64,000 nt of DNA from Streptomyces chromofuscus (GCF_015160875.1 NZ_CP063374.1:2170001-2234000); one strand, 5' to 3'; positions 26,802-34,917 are shown, numbered from the stretch's first letter. A program made the numbers and translations. The notes: generated from the letters alone by a model not told the origin.

Positions 26802-27431
26802 ATGGACAGCACCAGCGCCACACCGGGGGCGAGTACGCGCCGCGAGGCGACCCGGCAGAAGCTGTACGAGGCGGCCGTCACGCTCATCGCGGAGCAGGGC
26901 TTCTCCGCCACCACGGTGGACGAGATCGCCGAGCGGGCCGGGGTCGCCAAGGGCACCGTGTACTACAACTTCGCGAGCAAGTCGGTCCTCTTCGAGGAGC
27001 TGTTGCGGCACGGCGTGGGCCTGCTCACCGCCTCCCTGAGGGAGGCCGCCGAGCGAACGGCGAAGGACGGCGGCACCAAGGTGGCCGCGCTGGACGCGAT
27101 GATCCGGGCCGGGCTCGTCTTCATCGACCGCTATCCGGCGTTCACGCAGCTGTACGTGGCCGAGCTGTGGCGCACCAACCGGGCCTGGCAGTCCACGCTG
27201 CTGGTGGTCCGGAAGGAGGCGGTGGCGGTGGTCGAGGACGTGCTGCGCGCGGGAATCGACAACGGTGAGTTCAGCGAGGAGATCGACGTGCCGCTGACGG
27301 CGGCGGCGCTGGTCGGCATGGTGCTGGTGGCCGCCCTGGACTGGCAGGCGTTCCAGCCGGAGCGCTCCCTGGACGACGTGCACGCCGCGTTGTCACGGCT
27401 GCTGCAGGGGCGGGTGAGCGGGCGGCCCTGA
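26802..27431 (+). CDS. TetR/AcrR family transcriptional regulator
   Basis: A 209-residue one-component regulator. The N-terminal helix-turn-helix is FSATTVDEIAERAGVAKGTVYYNF (about residues 35-58, interrupted here by no gaps), followed by a helical ligand domain ending in LLQGRVSGRP. It lies 50 bp after the YhgE/Pip gene in the same direction and most likely represses the operon through the ACTGAC dyad at 23567-23588. The start lacks a strong ribosome site; GTG at 26787 in the same frame is an alternative. Confidence 0.92.
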   Translation: MDSTSATPGASTRREATRQKLYEAAVTLIAEQGFSATTVDEIAERAGVAKGTVYYNFASKSVLFEELLRHGVGLLTASLREAAERTAKDGGTKVAALDAMIRAGLVFIDRYPAFTQLYVAELWRTNRAWQSTLLVVRKEAVAVVEDVLRAGIDNGEFSEEIDVPLTAAALVGMVLVAALDWQAFQPERSLDDVHAALSRLLQGRVSGRP

Positions 27432-27910
27432 GCACGCCGCCCTCGCCGACGGGACGGCCGCCGTCGAGAGGCAGCGGGTCGCAGAAGCCGGTGGGCTCTG
27501 CGAGTCGCGGGTCCAGCGGGTTCGGTGACCGGGCGGCTCCGGTCGGCCCGGCAGGTCCGGCGGACCCGGTGGTGCACCGCGACGGACGAAACGGGAAGCG
27601 CCGGTCCGGATCGTGGCCGCGTCCCCCGCGGGCCACGCCCGACCGGCGCTCCTTGTGCTCCCCCGTGTCCCCCCGTACCCCCGTGTTTCCCGTTCCCCCC
27701 GTCCCCCGTCGGGCCCCGTTCGGTCGTCCCTCCCACGGGTTGCCCCGTGCCTCGCTCCCGCCGACCTGAGCCGGCGGAAGGAGCGGTCCAGGGCCGCGCC
27801 GTTCCGCCGCCCCGTGTCGGCGGTGCCGGCGCTCGGCCCCTTTCCGTGCCTTCACTCTCTCGTTCACGCAGTTCGAGCCCCATCCGCGCGCGTACTCAAT
27901 CCCCGGCCTA
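27432..27910. other. Gene-free stretch with nested hairpin and C-rich tract
   Basis: No credible gene is seen over about 480 bp. A nested hairpin lies at 27598-27649 (outer arms GCGCCGGTC/GACCGGCGC, inner arms CGTGGCC/GGCCACG) and could terminate the TetR operon. It is followed by a cytosine-rich tract at 27660-27717. Frames stay open here only because the G+C content is extreme; the translations are Pro/Arg-rich. Confidence 0.6.
27660..27717 (-). repeat. Cluster of seven C-runs; potential G-quadruplex on the minus strand
   Basis: Within 58 bases there are seven runs of three to six C (27660, 27669, 27678, 27689, 27695, 27703, 27714), separated by spacers of two to six bases. The minus strand therefore has seven consecutive G-runs, enough for one or two intramolecular G-quadruplexes. 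Confidence 0.6.
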
Positions 27911-28290
27911 GGTACGCGTACTCAGCAGCCCGTGTTCGACCCCAGGGCGACGAGGTCCCCCAGGCGCTGCAACGCCCCGAGGTGCTCGTCGTGGCGGGCG
28001 TGCTGTTCCTGTGCGCGGTCGCCGACAAGATCCCGTACGTCGACTCGGTGGGGGACTCCGTGCACACGGTGATCCGGCCCGCGGCCGATGCCTGGGCCGG
28101 GGCGCTGCTCGCCGGGCAGAGCGGTTCGCTGTCCGATCCGGCGTCGGGCGCGATCGGCGGCTCGACGGCGCCGGCCGGCCATGCGGTCGAGGCCGGGACG
28201 CGGATGGCGGTGAACGCCTCGCCGGAGCCCTTCAGCAACGTGATCATCAGCGTGCCCGAGAATCTGGCCGTCGCGGGGCTGGTGAGGGCA
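27911..28290 (+). pseudogene. Decayed DUF4126 membrane protein gene
   Basis: The frame translates to a stretch that strongly recalls actinobacterial DUF4126 proteins: LQRPEVLVVAGVLFLC, ADKIPYVDSVGDSVHTVIRP, GALLAGQSGSL and AGTRMAVNASPEPFSN. The N-terminal helix region and the C-terminal helices are missing or unrecognisable, there is no start codon with a ribosome site, and the frame runs without a stop into the downstream flavoprotein gene. I infer a remnant inactivated by deletion and frame decay. A short functional product cannot be excluded. Confidence 0.6.
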
Positions 28291-28383
28291 GGACCGTACC
28301 GACCCCACCGCCGTCCGGCTCCGCGACAGCGCAGGTCCAGGCCCGGCGGCCGGCTGTCGGTGGCGGCCGATAAAGTCGCGGGC

Positions 28384-29877
28384 ATGGCACGGATTGCGGT
28401 GATCGGCGCCGGGATGGGCGCCATGGCGGCTGCGGCGCGGCTGGCCGTGGCGGGCCACCGGGTGGCGGTGTACGAGCGTACGGAGACGTACGGCGGGGCG
28501 GTGCGGCGGCTGGAGCGGGACGGGTTCGCCTTCGACACCGGTCCCGGCGTGCTGCCGTTGCCCGCGGTCTGGCGGGACCTGTTCCTCAAGACCGGCAAGG
28601 AGCCGCTGGAGGCGTGCGTCGAGCTGACCCAGGTCGACCCGTCGGTCCGGCACGTCTTCGCGGACGGCACCGGGGTGTCCCTGCCGAACGCCTCACGCGC
28701 TGGCGTGGTCGCCGCCCTGGACGAGGCACTCGGCGCGGGTACGGGCGGCCGCTGGGGCGACTTCCTGGTGCGGGCCCGTGAGGCCTGGGACCGGACGCGC
28801 CGGCCGCTCCTGGAGGAGCCCCTGTGGCCCAACTGGCCGGTGCTGGCCGACCGCGAGCCCTACCCGTCCGTCCCGCACAAGCGGCTGCTGCGCACCCGCC
28901 GGGCCGGCACGCTCGCCGAGGTCGGCGCCTGGGAGCTGCGCGATCCCCGGCTCGTCGCCCTGCTGGAGAGCCACGCGCTGGCCTACGGCCTCGATCCGCG
29001 CCTCGCCCCGGCGAGCGCGGCCGTGCTGCCGTACATGGAGCACGCCTTCGGCGCCTGGTACGTGCGCGGCGGCATCCGGGAGCTGGCACGCGCGGTGTAC
29101 GAGCGGTGCCTGGCCCGCCGGGTCGAGTTCTTGTTCGGCGCCGAGGTCGCCCGGGTGCTGGAGAAGGACGGCCGGGCGGCGGGCGTGGAACTCGCCGACG
29201 GGACGGTGGCGGAGGCCGACTTCGTGGTCCGCGGCGTCGCGCCCGGCGCGCTGCCGGACGTGCCGCCACGGGCCGGCGGCGACATCCAGCCGCAGCACGG
29301 GCTGCCCAGCCGCCTCACGGTGCTGCTGGCGCTGCGCGGGCCCCGACCGGAGGGCACTGCGCATCGGACGGTGGTGCACAGCGCGGACCGGGACGGCGAG
29401 TTGGCGTCCCTCTTCGGCACCGCGAGCGGTGCGGCGACGGCACCGCACCCGACCGTGACGGTCCTGCGCCCCGACGACCCGGCACTGATTCCGGACGCCG
29501 GCCACGAGGCGGTCACCCTGACGGCCACCGTGCCGGCCTCGACCTCGTCGGAGGCCTCGGCCCGCCGCGCCGAGGCGATGATCACCGCCGCCGAGCGCGC
29601 CGTGCCGGACCTGCGCGCCCGCCTCCTGTGGCGAGAGCTGCGCACCCCGGCCGACATCGCCGAGGCGACCGGGGCGGAGGGCGGGGCGGTTCCCGCCCCG
29701 GCGCTCGCGGCGGCCGGTGGCAGGCTGCTGCACCCGGCCAACACCACCGCTCTCACCGGTCTGTTCACGGTCGGCGGCTGGTCACACCCGGGCGGCGGCC
29801 TGCCGCACGCCGGGATGTCGGGCGCGCTGGTCGCGGGGCTGATCGTGGAGGGCCCGGACTTCCGGGGCTCTCAGTGA
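28384..29877 (+). CDS. Phytoene-desaturase-like FAD-dependent oxidoreductase
   Basis: A 497-residue flavoprotein of the carotenoid isomerase/desaturase (CrtI-like) group. The FAD dinucleotide fold is at the very N-terminus (ARIAVIGAGMGAMAAAARLA), followed by YERTETYGGAVRRLERDGF with the DTGPGVL motif. The C-terminal FAD motif is GLFTVGGWSHPGGGLPHAGMSG. No carotenoid synthesis genes are adjacent, so the substrate is unknown. ATG at 28384 is chosen because the FAD fold starts there and a TAAAGT hexamer ends seven bases upstream, as in leaderless genes; the open frame upstream is the DUF4126 remnant. Confidence 0.85.
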   Translation: MARIAVIGAGMGAMAAAARLAVAGHRVAVYERTETYGGAVRRLERDGFAFDTGPGVLPLPAVWRDLFLKTGKEPLEACVELTQVDPSVRHVFADGTGVSLPNASRAGVVAALDEALGAGTGGRWGDFLVRAREAWDRTRRPLLEEPLWPNWPVLADREPYPSVPHKRLLRTRRAGTLAEVGAWELRDPRLVALLESHALAYGLDPRLAPASAAVLPYMEHAFGAWYVRGGIRELARAVYERCLARRVEFLFGAEVARVLEKDGRAAGVELADGTVAEADFVVRGVAPGALPDVPPRAGGDIQPQHGLPSRLTVLLALRGPRPEGTAHRTVVHSADRDGELASLFGTASGAATAPHPTVTVLRPDDPALIPDAGHEAVTLTATVPASTSSEASARRAEAMITAAERAVPDLRARLLWRELRTPADIAEATGAEGGAVPAPALAAAGGRLLHPANTTALTGLFTVGGWSHPGGGLPHAGMSGALVAGLIVEGPDFRGSQ

Positions 29878-29896
29878 GAGCGGACACCGCGGAGTA

Positions 29897-29919
29897 CGGC
29901 CGCTCGGTGGGAGCGGCCG
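29897..29919. terminator. Hairpin between convergent flavoprotein and Y/Q-rich membrane protein genes
   Basis: A 9-bp perfect stem CGGCCGCTC/GAGCGGCCG with a 5-base loop lies in the 43-bp gap between the two convergent stops and may serve both strands. Confidence 0.6.
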
Positions 29920-29920
29920 C

Positions 29921-30859
29921 TCAGAACCGGTACTGCTCGTCGTACCCGTTCCCCTGCTGCGCCTGACCGTCCCCCTGGTAGGGGTACGGCTGCTCCTGCG
30001 GCAGCTCGCCGCCGTACGGGTCGTCGGTGCTGCGCTGCTGCGGCACCCACACGCCGCCGGCCGGGGTCTCGCCGCCGTAGCCGCCGGTGGCGTACTGGTC
30101 CTGACCGTAGGCCTGCTGGCCGTACTGCTGCTCGTAGCCGGTGTCGTACGACCCGCCGCTGTAGGTCTGGGTGCCGATGTACGGGTCGGAGTAGGCGGCG
30201 TACTGCTGCTGACCGGTGGTGTCGTAGCCGTACTGCTGCTGGCCGTAGCCGGAGTAGCCGTCGTAGGCGTAGGCCTGGTCGGCGGACTGGGCGGCCGCGG
30301 CGTACTGGTCGTGGGTCTGGCCCTGGGCGGCGTAGGAGCCGGTGTCGCCGTACACGCCGTACGACCCGGTGTCGTCGGGCATCGGCTGCGGCTCGTACAC
30401 GGCGGTCGTCTCGGCGGCCGAGTGCGCGCCGGAGCGGGCGGGCGTGAACACGTCGTCGCGGTCGTGCTCGTCCTGCCCGTAGGCGCCGCCGCCCTGCTCG
30501 TAGGTGCCGTCGCCGTGCTCGGCCGCTTCGAGGTCGGAGACCTCGAGCGTCGGGTCCTGGTGGTCCGGCTCACCGCGGCGGCGCTTGCTGCCGCCCAGGC
30601 CCGGACGGCCGGTGACCGCCCAGCCGGCGGCGAAGCCGCGGCGGAACGACAGCGTGACGTAGGTCTGCCCGACCGCGAAGGCCGCAGCGCCCAGCCCGAT
30701 CACGACGACCGACGGGATCAGTACACCGACGACGACACCGAGGAAGCCGGCGAACGCCAGCAACCGCCAGCGGAGCCGCGCCTTGTACTGCAGCAGGACC
30801 TCACCGAGCAACCACAGCGCGACGATGCCGAACGCGATGTAGAGGACCGTCCAGCCCAT
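29921..30859 (-). CDS. Membrane protein with Tyr/Gln/Gly-rich low-complexity C-terminus
   Basis: A 312-residue protein. The N-terminal about 85 residues carry an initial helix (LYIAFGIVALWLLGEVLL) and a second membrane region (LLAFAGFLGVVVGVLIPSVVVIGLGAAAFAV). A basic linker (GGSKRRRGEP) follows. From about residue 100 the protein is rich in Tyr, Gln, Gly, Asp and Ser with no hydrophobic core (GYGQQQYGYDTTGQQQYAAY), a prion-like composition. ATG at 30859 follows GGGAGAGGGG. It precedes nothing obviously related; metF starts upstream in the same direction. Function is unknown. Confidence 0.82.
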   Translation of the reverse strand: MGWTVLYIAFGIVALWLLGEVLLQYKARLRWRLLAFAGFLGVVVGVLIPSVVVIGLGAAAFAVGQTYVTLSFRRGFAAGWAVTGRPGLGGSKRRRGEPDHQDPTLEVSDLEAAEHGDGTYEQGGGAYGQDEHDRDDVFTPARSGAHSAAETTAVYEPQPMPDDTGSYGVYGDTGSYAAQGQTHDQYAAAAQSADQAYAYDGYSGYGQQQYGYDTTGQQQYAAYSDPYIGTQTYSGGSYDTGYEQQYGQQAYGQDQYATGGYGGETPAGGVWVPQQRSTDDPYGGELPQEQPYPYQGDGQAQQGNGYDEQYRF

Positions 30860-30915
30860 GTACGCCCCTCTCCCAGTGGCCGCTACGCAGTGTGTCGTAT
30901 GAGCGTGCGACCGGT

Positions 30916-31839
30916 CTAGGCCCGCGGTGGGTGGTGCAGGCCCAGGTTCTCGTAGATTTCCAGGGTCGCCGTGGAGTTGTTGAGCGTGATGAAGTGCAGA
31001 CCCGGCACTCCCTCGGCCAGCAGCCGTGCGCAGAACTCCGTGGCGAACTCGATCCCCATGGAGCGTACAGCGGACGGATTGTCTTTCGCTGTGAGGATCC
31101 GCTCTTTCAAGGTGGACGGAATGTGAGCATTGCTGAGCTGCGGCAGCCGCTCCAGCATCCGGACGCTGGTCACGGGCATGACCTCGGGGATGACCGGCGT
31201 CCCGCAGCCCGCGGCGGCGACTCGGTCACGCAGTCGAAGATAGGACTCCGGCTGGAAGAACATCTGTGTGATCGCGTAGTCCGCGCCGGCCCGGCACTTG
31301 TCGACGAAGCGCTCGACGTCCGTGTCCCAGTCGGCGGACCGCGGGTGCATCTCCGGGAAGGCCGCGACGCCCACGCAGAAGTCGCCCGACTCCTTGATGA
31401 GGCGGACGAGTTCGGCGGCGTAGGTCAGCCCCTTGGGGTGCGGCACCCACTCACCCATGGGGTCGCCGGGCGGGTCGCCGCGCAGGGCGAGCATGTTGCG
31501 GATGCCCGCGTCGGCGAACTGGCCGATCACGTTGCGCAGCTCACCGATCGAGTGGTCCACGGCGGTGAGGTGGGCGACCGGGGTGAGCGTGGTGTCGACG
31601 ACGATTTGCTGCGTCTCCTTGACCGTGCTCGCACGGGTGGAGCCGCCGGCACCGTAGGTCACGGAGACGAAGTCGGGGGCGACCGCCTCGACCCTGCGCA
31701 GGGCGTTCCACAGGCTGCGCTCACCCTTGGCGGTCTTCGGCGCGTAGAACTCGAACGAGTACGTCGTCTTGCCGGTGGCGAGCATGTCGCGCACGGTCCG
31801 GGCGCGATCAGTCCTGGTGGATGCGGTTCCGAGGGCCAT
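30916..31839 (-). CDS. metF: 5,10-methylenetetrahydrofolate reductase (MTHFR)
   Basis: A flavoprotein of 307 residues that reduces methylene-THF to methyl-THF for methionine synthesis in the cytoplasm. The TIM-barrel signatures are present: [10 protein letters not shown] with the catalytic Glu, [24 protein letters not shown], the ITQMFF strand and [11 protein letters not shown]. The ATG at 31839 has no ribosome site but a TAACCT hexamer ends six bases upstream, so the message is probably leaderless. Upstream lies a cluster of TTGTCC motifs. Confidence 0.95.
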   Translation of the reverse strand: MALGTASTRTDRARTVRDMLATGKTTYSFEFYAPKTAKGERSLWNALRRVEAVAPDFVSVTYGAGGSTRASTVKETQQIVVDTTLTPVAHLTAVDHSIGELRNVIGQFADAGIRNMLALRGDPPGDPMGEWVPHPKGLTYAAELVRLIKESGDFCVGVAAFPEMHPRSADWDTDVERFVDKCRAGADYAITQMFFQPESYLRLRDRVAAAGCGTPVIPEVMPVTSVRMLERLPQLSNAHIPSTLKERILTAKDNPSAVRSMGIEFATEFCARLLAEGVPGLHFITLNNSTATLEIYENLGLHHPPRA

Positions 31840-31898
31840 ACCGGCAGGTTAGCCAGGGGCTGCCGGTCCCCCAACCGGACGCAGGAAATTTGCCCGGA

Positions 31899-31927
31899 TT
31901 GTCCGCCTGTTGTCCACCCCTTGGACA
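31899..31927. promoter_or_regulatory. Tandem TTGTCC motifs and TGTCCA-N5-TGGACA dyad upstream of metF
   Basis: TTGTCCGCC (31899-31907) and TTGTCCACC (31910-31918) are in tandem 11 bp apart. The second forms a perfect 6-bp inverted repeat with TGGACA (31922-31927). It lies about 70 bp upstream of metF in the 215-bp gap to thiE. It may be a regulator site or DnaA-box-like. Confidence 0.4.
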
Positions 31928-32054
31928 CCCCGGCCTCATGGTGCCGCACCGAGACGAACGACCGGCGTCACCCCCGCGGACGCGAGGCCTCACGCCCGCC
32001 GATGTCCCGCGGTACGCCCGCCGGCGCCCCGCCGCAGACCCGCCGGGCGCCGCC

Positions 32055-32711
32055 TCAAGCCGCCCGCAGCCGCTTCGCGAACTCCGCCGCCGCCGCGCCC
32101 GGATCGGCCGCCTCCGTGATCGCCCGGACCACGACGACCCGGCGCGCGCCCGCGTCCAGGACCTGGTCGAGGTTGCCGAGGTCGATGCCGCCGATCGCGA
32201 ACCACGGGCGGTCGGTGCCCAGCGCGGCGGTGTGCCGGACCAGGTCGAGGCCGGGGGCGTGCCGGCCGGGCTTGGTGGGGGTCGGCCAGCAGGGGCCGGT
32301 GCAGAAGTAGTCGACGCCCTCCTGGACGGCCGCTGCCTCGGCCTCGGACTCCGCGTGCGTGGAGCGGCCTATGAGGATGTCGTCGCCGAGGATCGCCCGG
32401 GCCGCCGGGACCGGGAGGTCGCCCTGGCCGAGGTGGAGCACGCCTGCTCCGGCGGCGTGGGCGACGTCCGCGCGGTCGTTGACGGCGAGGAGCTTGCCGT
32501 GCCGGGCGCAGGCGTCGGCGAACACCCTGAGGTGCTCCAGTTCCTCGGCGGCCTCCATGCCCTTGTCCCGCAGTTGCACGATGTCGACCCCGCCGGCCAG
32601 GACCGCGTCCAGGAAGTCGGGCAGGTCGCCGTGGCGTACACGGGCGTCCGTGCACAGGTAGACACGGGCGTCGGCGAGCCGGGCGCGAGCGGTGGCGGCG
32701 GTGTCGGGCAT
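32055..32711 (-). CDS. thiE: Thiamine-phosphate synthase ThiE
   Basis: A TIM-barrel enzyme of 218 residues that couples hydroxymethylpyrimidine diphosphate with the thiazole phosphate carboxylate to give thiamine phosphate. Motifs seen are [34 protein letters not shown] and [16 protein letters not shown], plus [12 protein letters not shown]. It is transcribed from the minus strand, about 2.4 kb from the divergent thiOSG operon, and I see no TPP riboswitch directly in front of it. Confidence 0.95.
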   Translation of the reverse strand: MPDTAATARARLADARVYLCTDARVRHGDLPDFLDAVLAGGVDIVQLRDKGMEAAEELEHLRVFADACARHGKLLAVNDRADVAHAAGAGVLHLGQGDLPVPAARAILGDDILIGRSTHAESEAEAAAVQEGVDYFCTGPCWPTPTKPGRHAPGLDLVRHTAALGTDRPWFAIGGIDLGNLDQVLDAGARRVVVVRAITEAADPGAAAAEFAKRLRAA

Positions 32712-32758
32712 GCGCGGGTCCCCCCGTGGGTCGGTGGCTCTGGGTGTGCGGTCGGTGG

Positions 32759-32828
32759 CCGGCGTACGGGCCGGGCGGGGCGCGGTCGGCCGGGGGCCGT
32801 GGCCCGGGGACCACGGCCCGTACGCCGG
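32759..32828 (-). terminator. Long 14-bp inverted repeat with an overlapping inner hairpin
   Basis: CCGGCGTACGGGCC (32759-32772) pairs perfectly with GGCCCGTACGCCGG (32815-32828). An inner stem GGGCCGTGG/CCACGGCCC (32794-32802 and 32811-32819) shares bases with the right arm, so the two folds exclude each other. It lies just downstream of the Rv2175c-type gene and probably terminates it. Confidence 0.6.
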
Positions 32829-32852
32829 TCGGCTGCTCGGGTCGGGCCGGTG

Positions 32853-33218
32853 TCAGACGGCGAGGGCCTGGGCCCGCCGCTTCACCTCCGTGCCGCGATT
32901 CTCGCTCAGCGCCTGCGCGGGCGTGCCGGGCAGGCTGGGGTCGGGGGTGAAGAGCCATTCCAGCATCTCTTCGTCCGTGAAGCCGTCGTCCCGCAGGAGC
33001 GTCAGGGTCCCAGACAGGCCCTTGACGACCTTGTCGCCGTCGATGAAGGCGGCGGGGACGTGCAGCGCGCGGTTCTCACCGCGGCGTACGGCGATGAGCT
33101 GGCCCTCCTTGACCAGCTGCCGCACGCGCGTCACCTCGACGCCGAGCATTTCGGCGATGTCGGGGAGCGTGAGCCAGGCGGGGACGAGAGCATCGATCTT
33201 TGCGTCAATCTCGGTCAC
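32853..33218 (-). CDS. Rv2175c-family DNA-binding protein
   Basis: A 121-residue protein with a winged helix-turn-helix: WLTLPDIAEMLGVEVTRVRQ, then LVKEGQLIAVRRGENRALHVPAAF. The C-terminus ends TEVKRRAQALAV. The mycobacterial homologue Rv2175c is adjacent to, and phosphorylated by, the kinase PknL. Here a PASTA kinase gene lies 4.3 kb away with thiamine genes between, so a similar kinase-substrate link is plausible but not shown. GTG at 33218 is chosen from the conserved N-terminus TEIDAKIDALVPAW. Confidence 0.85.
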   Translation of the reverse strand: MTEIDAKIDALVPAWLTLPDIAEMLGVEVTRVRQLVKEGQLIAVRRGENRALHVPAAFIDGDKVVKGLSGTLTLLRDDGFTDEEMLEWLFTPDPSLPGTPAQALSENRGTEVKRRAQALAV

Positions 33219-33295
33219 GGGAACAAGCCTGCCATCCCCCACCGACAGTCGGAAGTCAGGCCCGCCCGACCACCCCGCTCACCTGCGAAAACGCA

Positions 33296-34513
33296 TTACG
33301 CCATGGCTGCCTTCAGAGGGCGCGCGGGGTCGCCGAGCAGCACCGGGTCCAGCACCGTCCCGGCCTCGATCAGCCGCCGTCCCTGCGCCATGTCCCGGGG
33401 GCGCCCCACGGCCAGCAGGGCCACCAGCCGGCCCTCGCGCAGCCAGCACACCGACCAGGCGGGCCCGGCCGGGTCGCCGCGCCGGACGGTGGCGTCGGCG
33501 GACGTGTGGTGCCCGGCGTACTGGACGAACCGGCCGAACTGCTCGGACCAGAAGTACGGCACCGGGTCGTAGACCGCCGGCGTCTCGTCGACGATGTTCG
33601 CCGCGACCGTGCGGGGGCCCTGCAGGGCGTTGTCCCAGTGGTGGACCATCAGCCGTTCGCCGTACCGTCCCGAGGGGAAGGACGCGCAGTCGCCGACCGC
33701 GTAGACGTCCGGCGCCGAGGTGCGCAGGTGGTCGTCGGCGACGACCTCGCCGTGCGCGCCGAGCCGGATGCCGGAGCCGGTGAGCCAGCGTGTGGCGGGC
33801 CGGGCGCCGATGCCGACCACGACGGCGTCGGCGGGCACCCGCGAGCCGTCGTCCAGGACGACGGCGCCGGGCTCGACGCGCTCCACGCGCGCGTGAGTGC
33901 GCAGTACGGCCCCGCTGTCGGCGTACCACCCGGCCATCGGCGCGGCCACCTCGGCGGGCAGCGCCCCGGCGAGGGGCCGGTCCGCAGCCTCCACCACGGT
34001 CACGGCGCAGCCCGCCTCGCGGGCGGCCGTGGCGAACTCCGCGCCGATCCAGCCGGCGCCGACGACCACGATGTCGTGCTGCCGGGCGAGCACCGGCCGC
34101 AGCCGCTCGGCGTCGTCCAGGGTGCGCAGCAGATGCACCCCGGGGACGCCTTCCGCGCCGGGCAGGGTGACGGGCTCGGCGCCGGTGGCGAGCACCAGCA
34201 CGTCGTACGGCACCGGGCCGGCCTCGGTGTCCAGCTCGTGGTCGCCGACGCGGACGCCGGTCACCTCGCGCCCGAGGTGGAGGTCGATGCCGAGCGCCTC
34301 GAAGTCGACGTCGAAGGCGGAGTCCTCGGCCTTGCCGAGCAGGACGGCCTTGGACAGCGGCGGACGATCGTAGGGCTGGTGGGGTTCGGCGCCGATCAGC
34401 GTCACGGTGCCGGTGAAGCCCTGCTCCCGCAGGGCGACGGCGGTCTGCACCCCGGCCATGCCCGCGCCCACGACGACCACGCGCCGCGCCTGTGCCCTCG
34501 TCTGCTCGCTCAC
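33296..34513 (-). CDS. NAD(P)/FAD-dependent oxidoreductase (ferredoxin reductase type)
   Basis: A two-dinucleotide-fold flavoprotein of 405 residues. FAD fold: VVVVGAGMAGVQTAVALRE; PYDRPPLSK is typical of ferredoxin/rubredoxin reductases. NAD(P) fold: IVVVGAGWIGAEFATAA. The second FAD motif is DVYAVGDCA, and the C-terminal reductase domain includes PYFWSEQFG. The redox partner is unknown; no ferredoxin is adjacent. The GTG start has AAGGTGA upstream. A perfect ACTGAC-N5-GTCAGT dyad sits 17 bases ahead of the start. Confidence 0.88.
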   Translation of the reverse strand: MSEQTRAQARRVVVVGAGMAGVQTAVALREQGFTGTVTLIGAEPHQPYDRPPLSKAVLLGKAEDSAFDVDFEALGIDLHLGREVTGVRVGDHELDTEAGPVPYDVLVLATGAEPVTLPGAEGVPGVHLLRTLDDAERLRPVLARQHDIVVVGAGWIGAEFATAAREAGCAVTVVEAADRPLAGALPAEVAAPMAGWYADSGAVLRTHARVERVEPGAVVLDDGSRVPADAVVVGIGARPATRWLTGSGIRLGAHGEVVADDHLRTSAPDVYAVGDCASFPSGRYGERLMVHHWDNALQGPRTVAANIVDETPAVYDPVPYFWSEQFGRFVQYAGHHTSADATVRRGDPAGPAWSVCWLREGRLVALLAVGRPRDMAQGRRLIEAGTVLDPVLLGDPARPLKAAMA

Positions 34514-34529
34514 CTGATCACCTTAGACA

Positions 34530-34546
34530 ACTGACGGACTGTCAGT
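34530..34546. promoter_or_regulatory. ACTGAC-N5-GTCAGT operator-like dyad before the flavin reductase gene
   Basis: A perfect 6-bp inverted repeat with a 5-bp spacer lies immediately upstream of the reductase start, touching the stop of the next upstream gene. Its half-site equals that of the TetR-type dyad at 23571, with a different spacer. Confidence 0.55.
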
Positions 34547-34917
34547 CAGGGGGCGGAGTCCGTGACCTGGTCCACACCACGGCCGACCTGCTCCACCACA
34601 CTGGTGCCGCCGCCCGCCTGCGACTCCCACTCCCAGCGCTCCTCCAGCCGCACCCGCCCGTCCGGCAGTTCCACGACCGTGGACGCACAGTGGCCCGAGG
34701 ACGTCGTCCCGTCCTGCTTGAGCTGCACGTAGCGGAAGTCCAGCCGGTCGCCCTCCCGGGTGCCCACCAGGTACCCGCGCGCGACGTCCCCACCCGCGTA
34801 CTCGGCCCAGATCTCGCCGTCCTTCTCGTGGTACGTGAAGCGGGTGCGGGTCCCGACCTGTCCCGGCGCCTGGTCGGCGACGGGCGCGAGGACGAGGCCG
34901 TCCAATGAGCGGGGCAT
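34546..34917 (-). CDS. Conserved hypothetical protein, lipocalin-like small beta-rich protein
   Basis: A 123-residue protein with alternating strand-like segments: RTRFTYHEKDGEIWAEYAGGDVARGYLVGTREGD, interrupted by loops, then LDFRYVQLKQDGTTSSGHCAS and VRLEERWEWES. Close relatives in Streptomyces are often labelled N-acetylglutamate synthase, but no acetyltransferase motif is visible, so I do not accept that name. ATG at 34917 has GGGAG about 11 bases upstream. It is divergent from the thiOSG operon and 32 bp ahead of the reductase gene, so the two may be cotranscribed. Confidence 0.75.
   Translation of the reverse strand: MPRSLDGLVLAPVADQAPGQVGTRTRFTYHEKDGEIWAEYAGGDVARGYLVGTREGDRLDFRYVQLKQDGTTSSGHCASTVVELPDGRVRLEERWEWESQAGGGTSVVEQVGRGVDQVTDSAP

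Noticed and set aside
27613..29877. A single 754-residue protein joining the DUF4126-like stretch and the flavoprotein
   Set aside because: The FAD fold begins exactly at the internal ATG at 28384, which has its own -10-like hexamer. The upstream part lacks a start and is truncated relative to DUF4126 proteins.
34546..34917. N-acetylglutamate synthase function for the small hypothetical protein
   Set aside because: This name is attached to relatives by annotation transfer; no GNAT acetyltransferase motif or fold is visible in the 123 residues.
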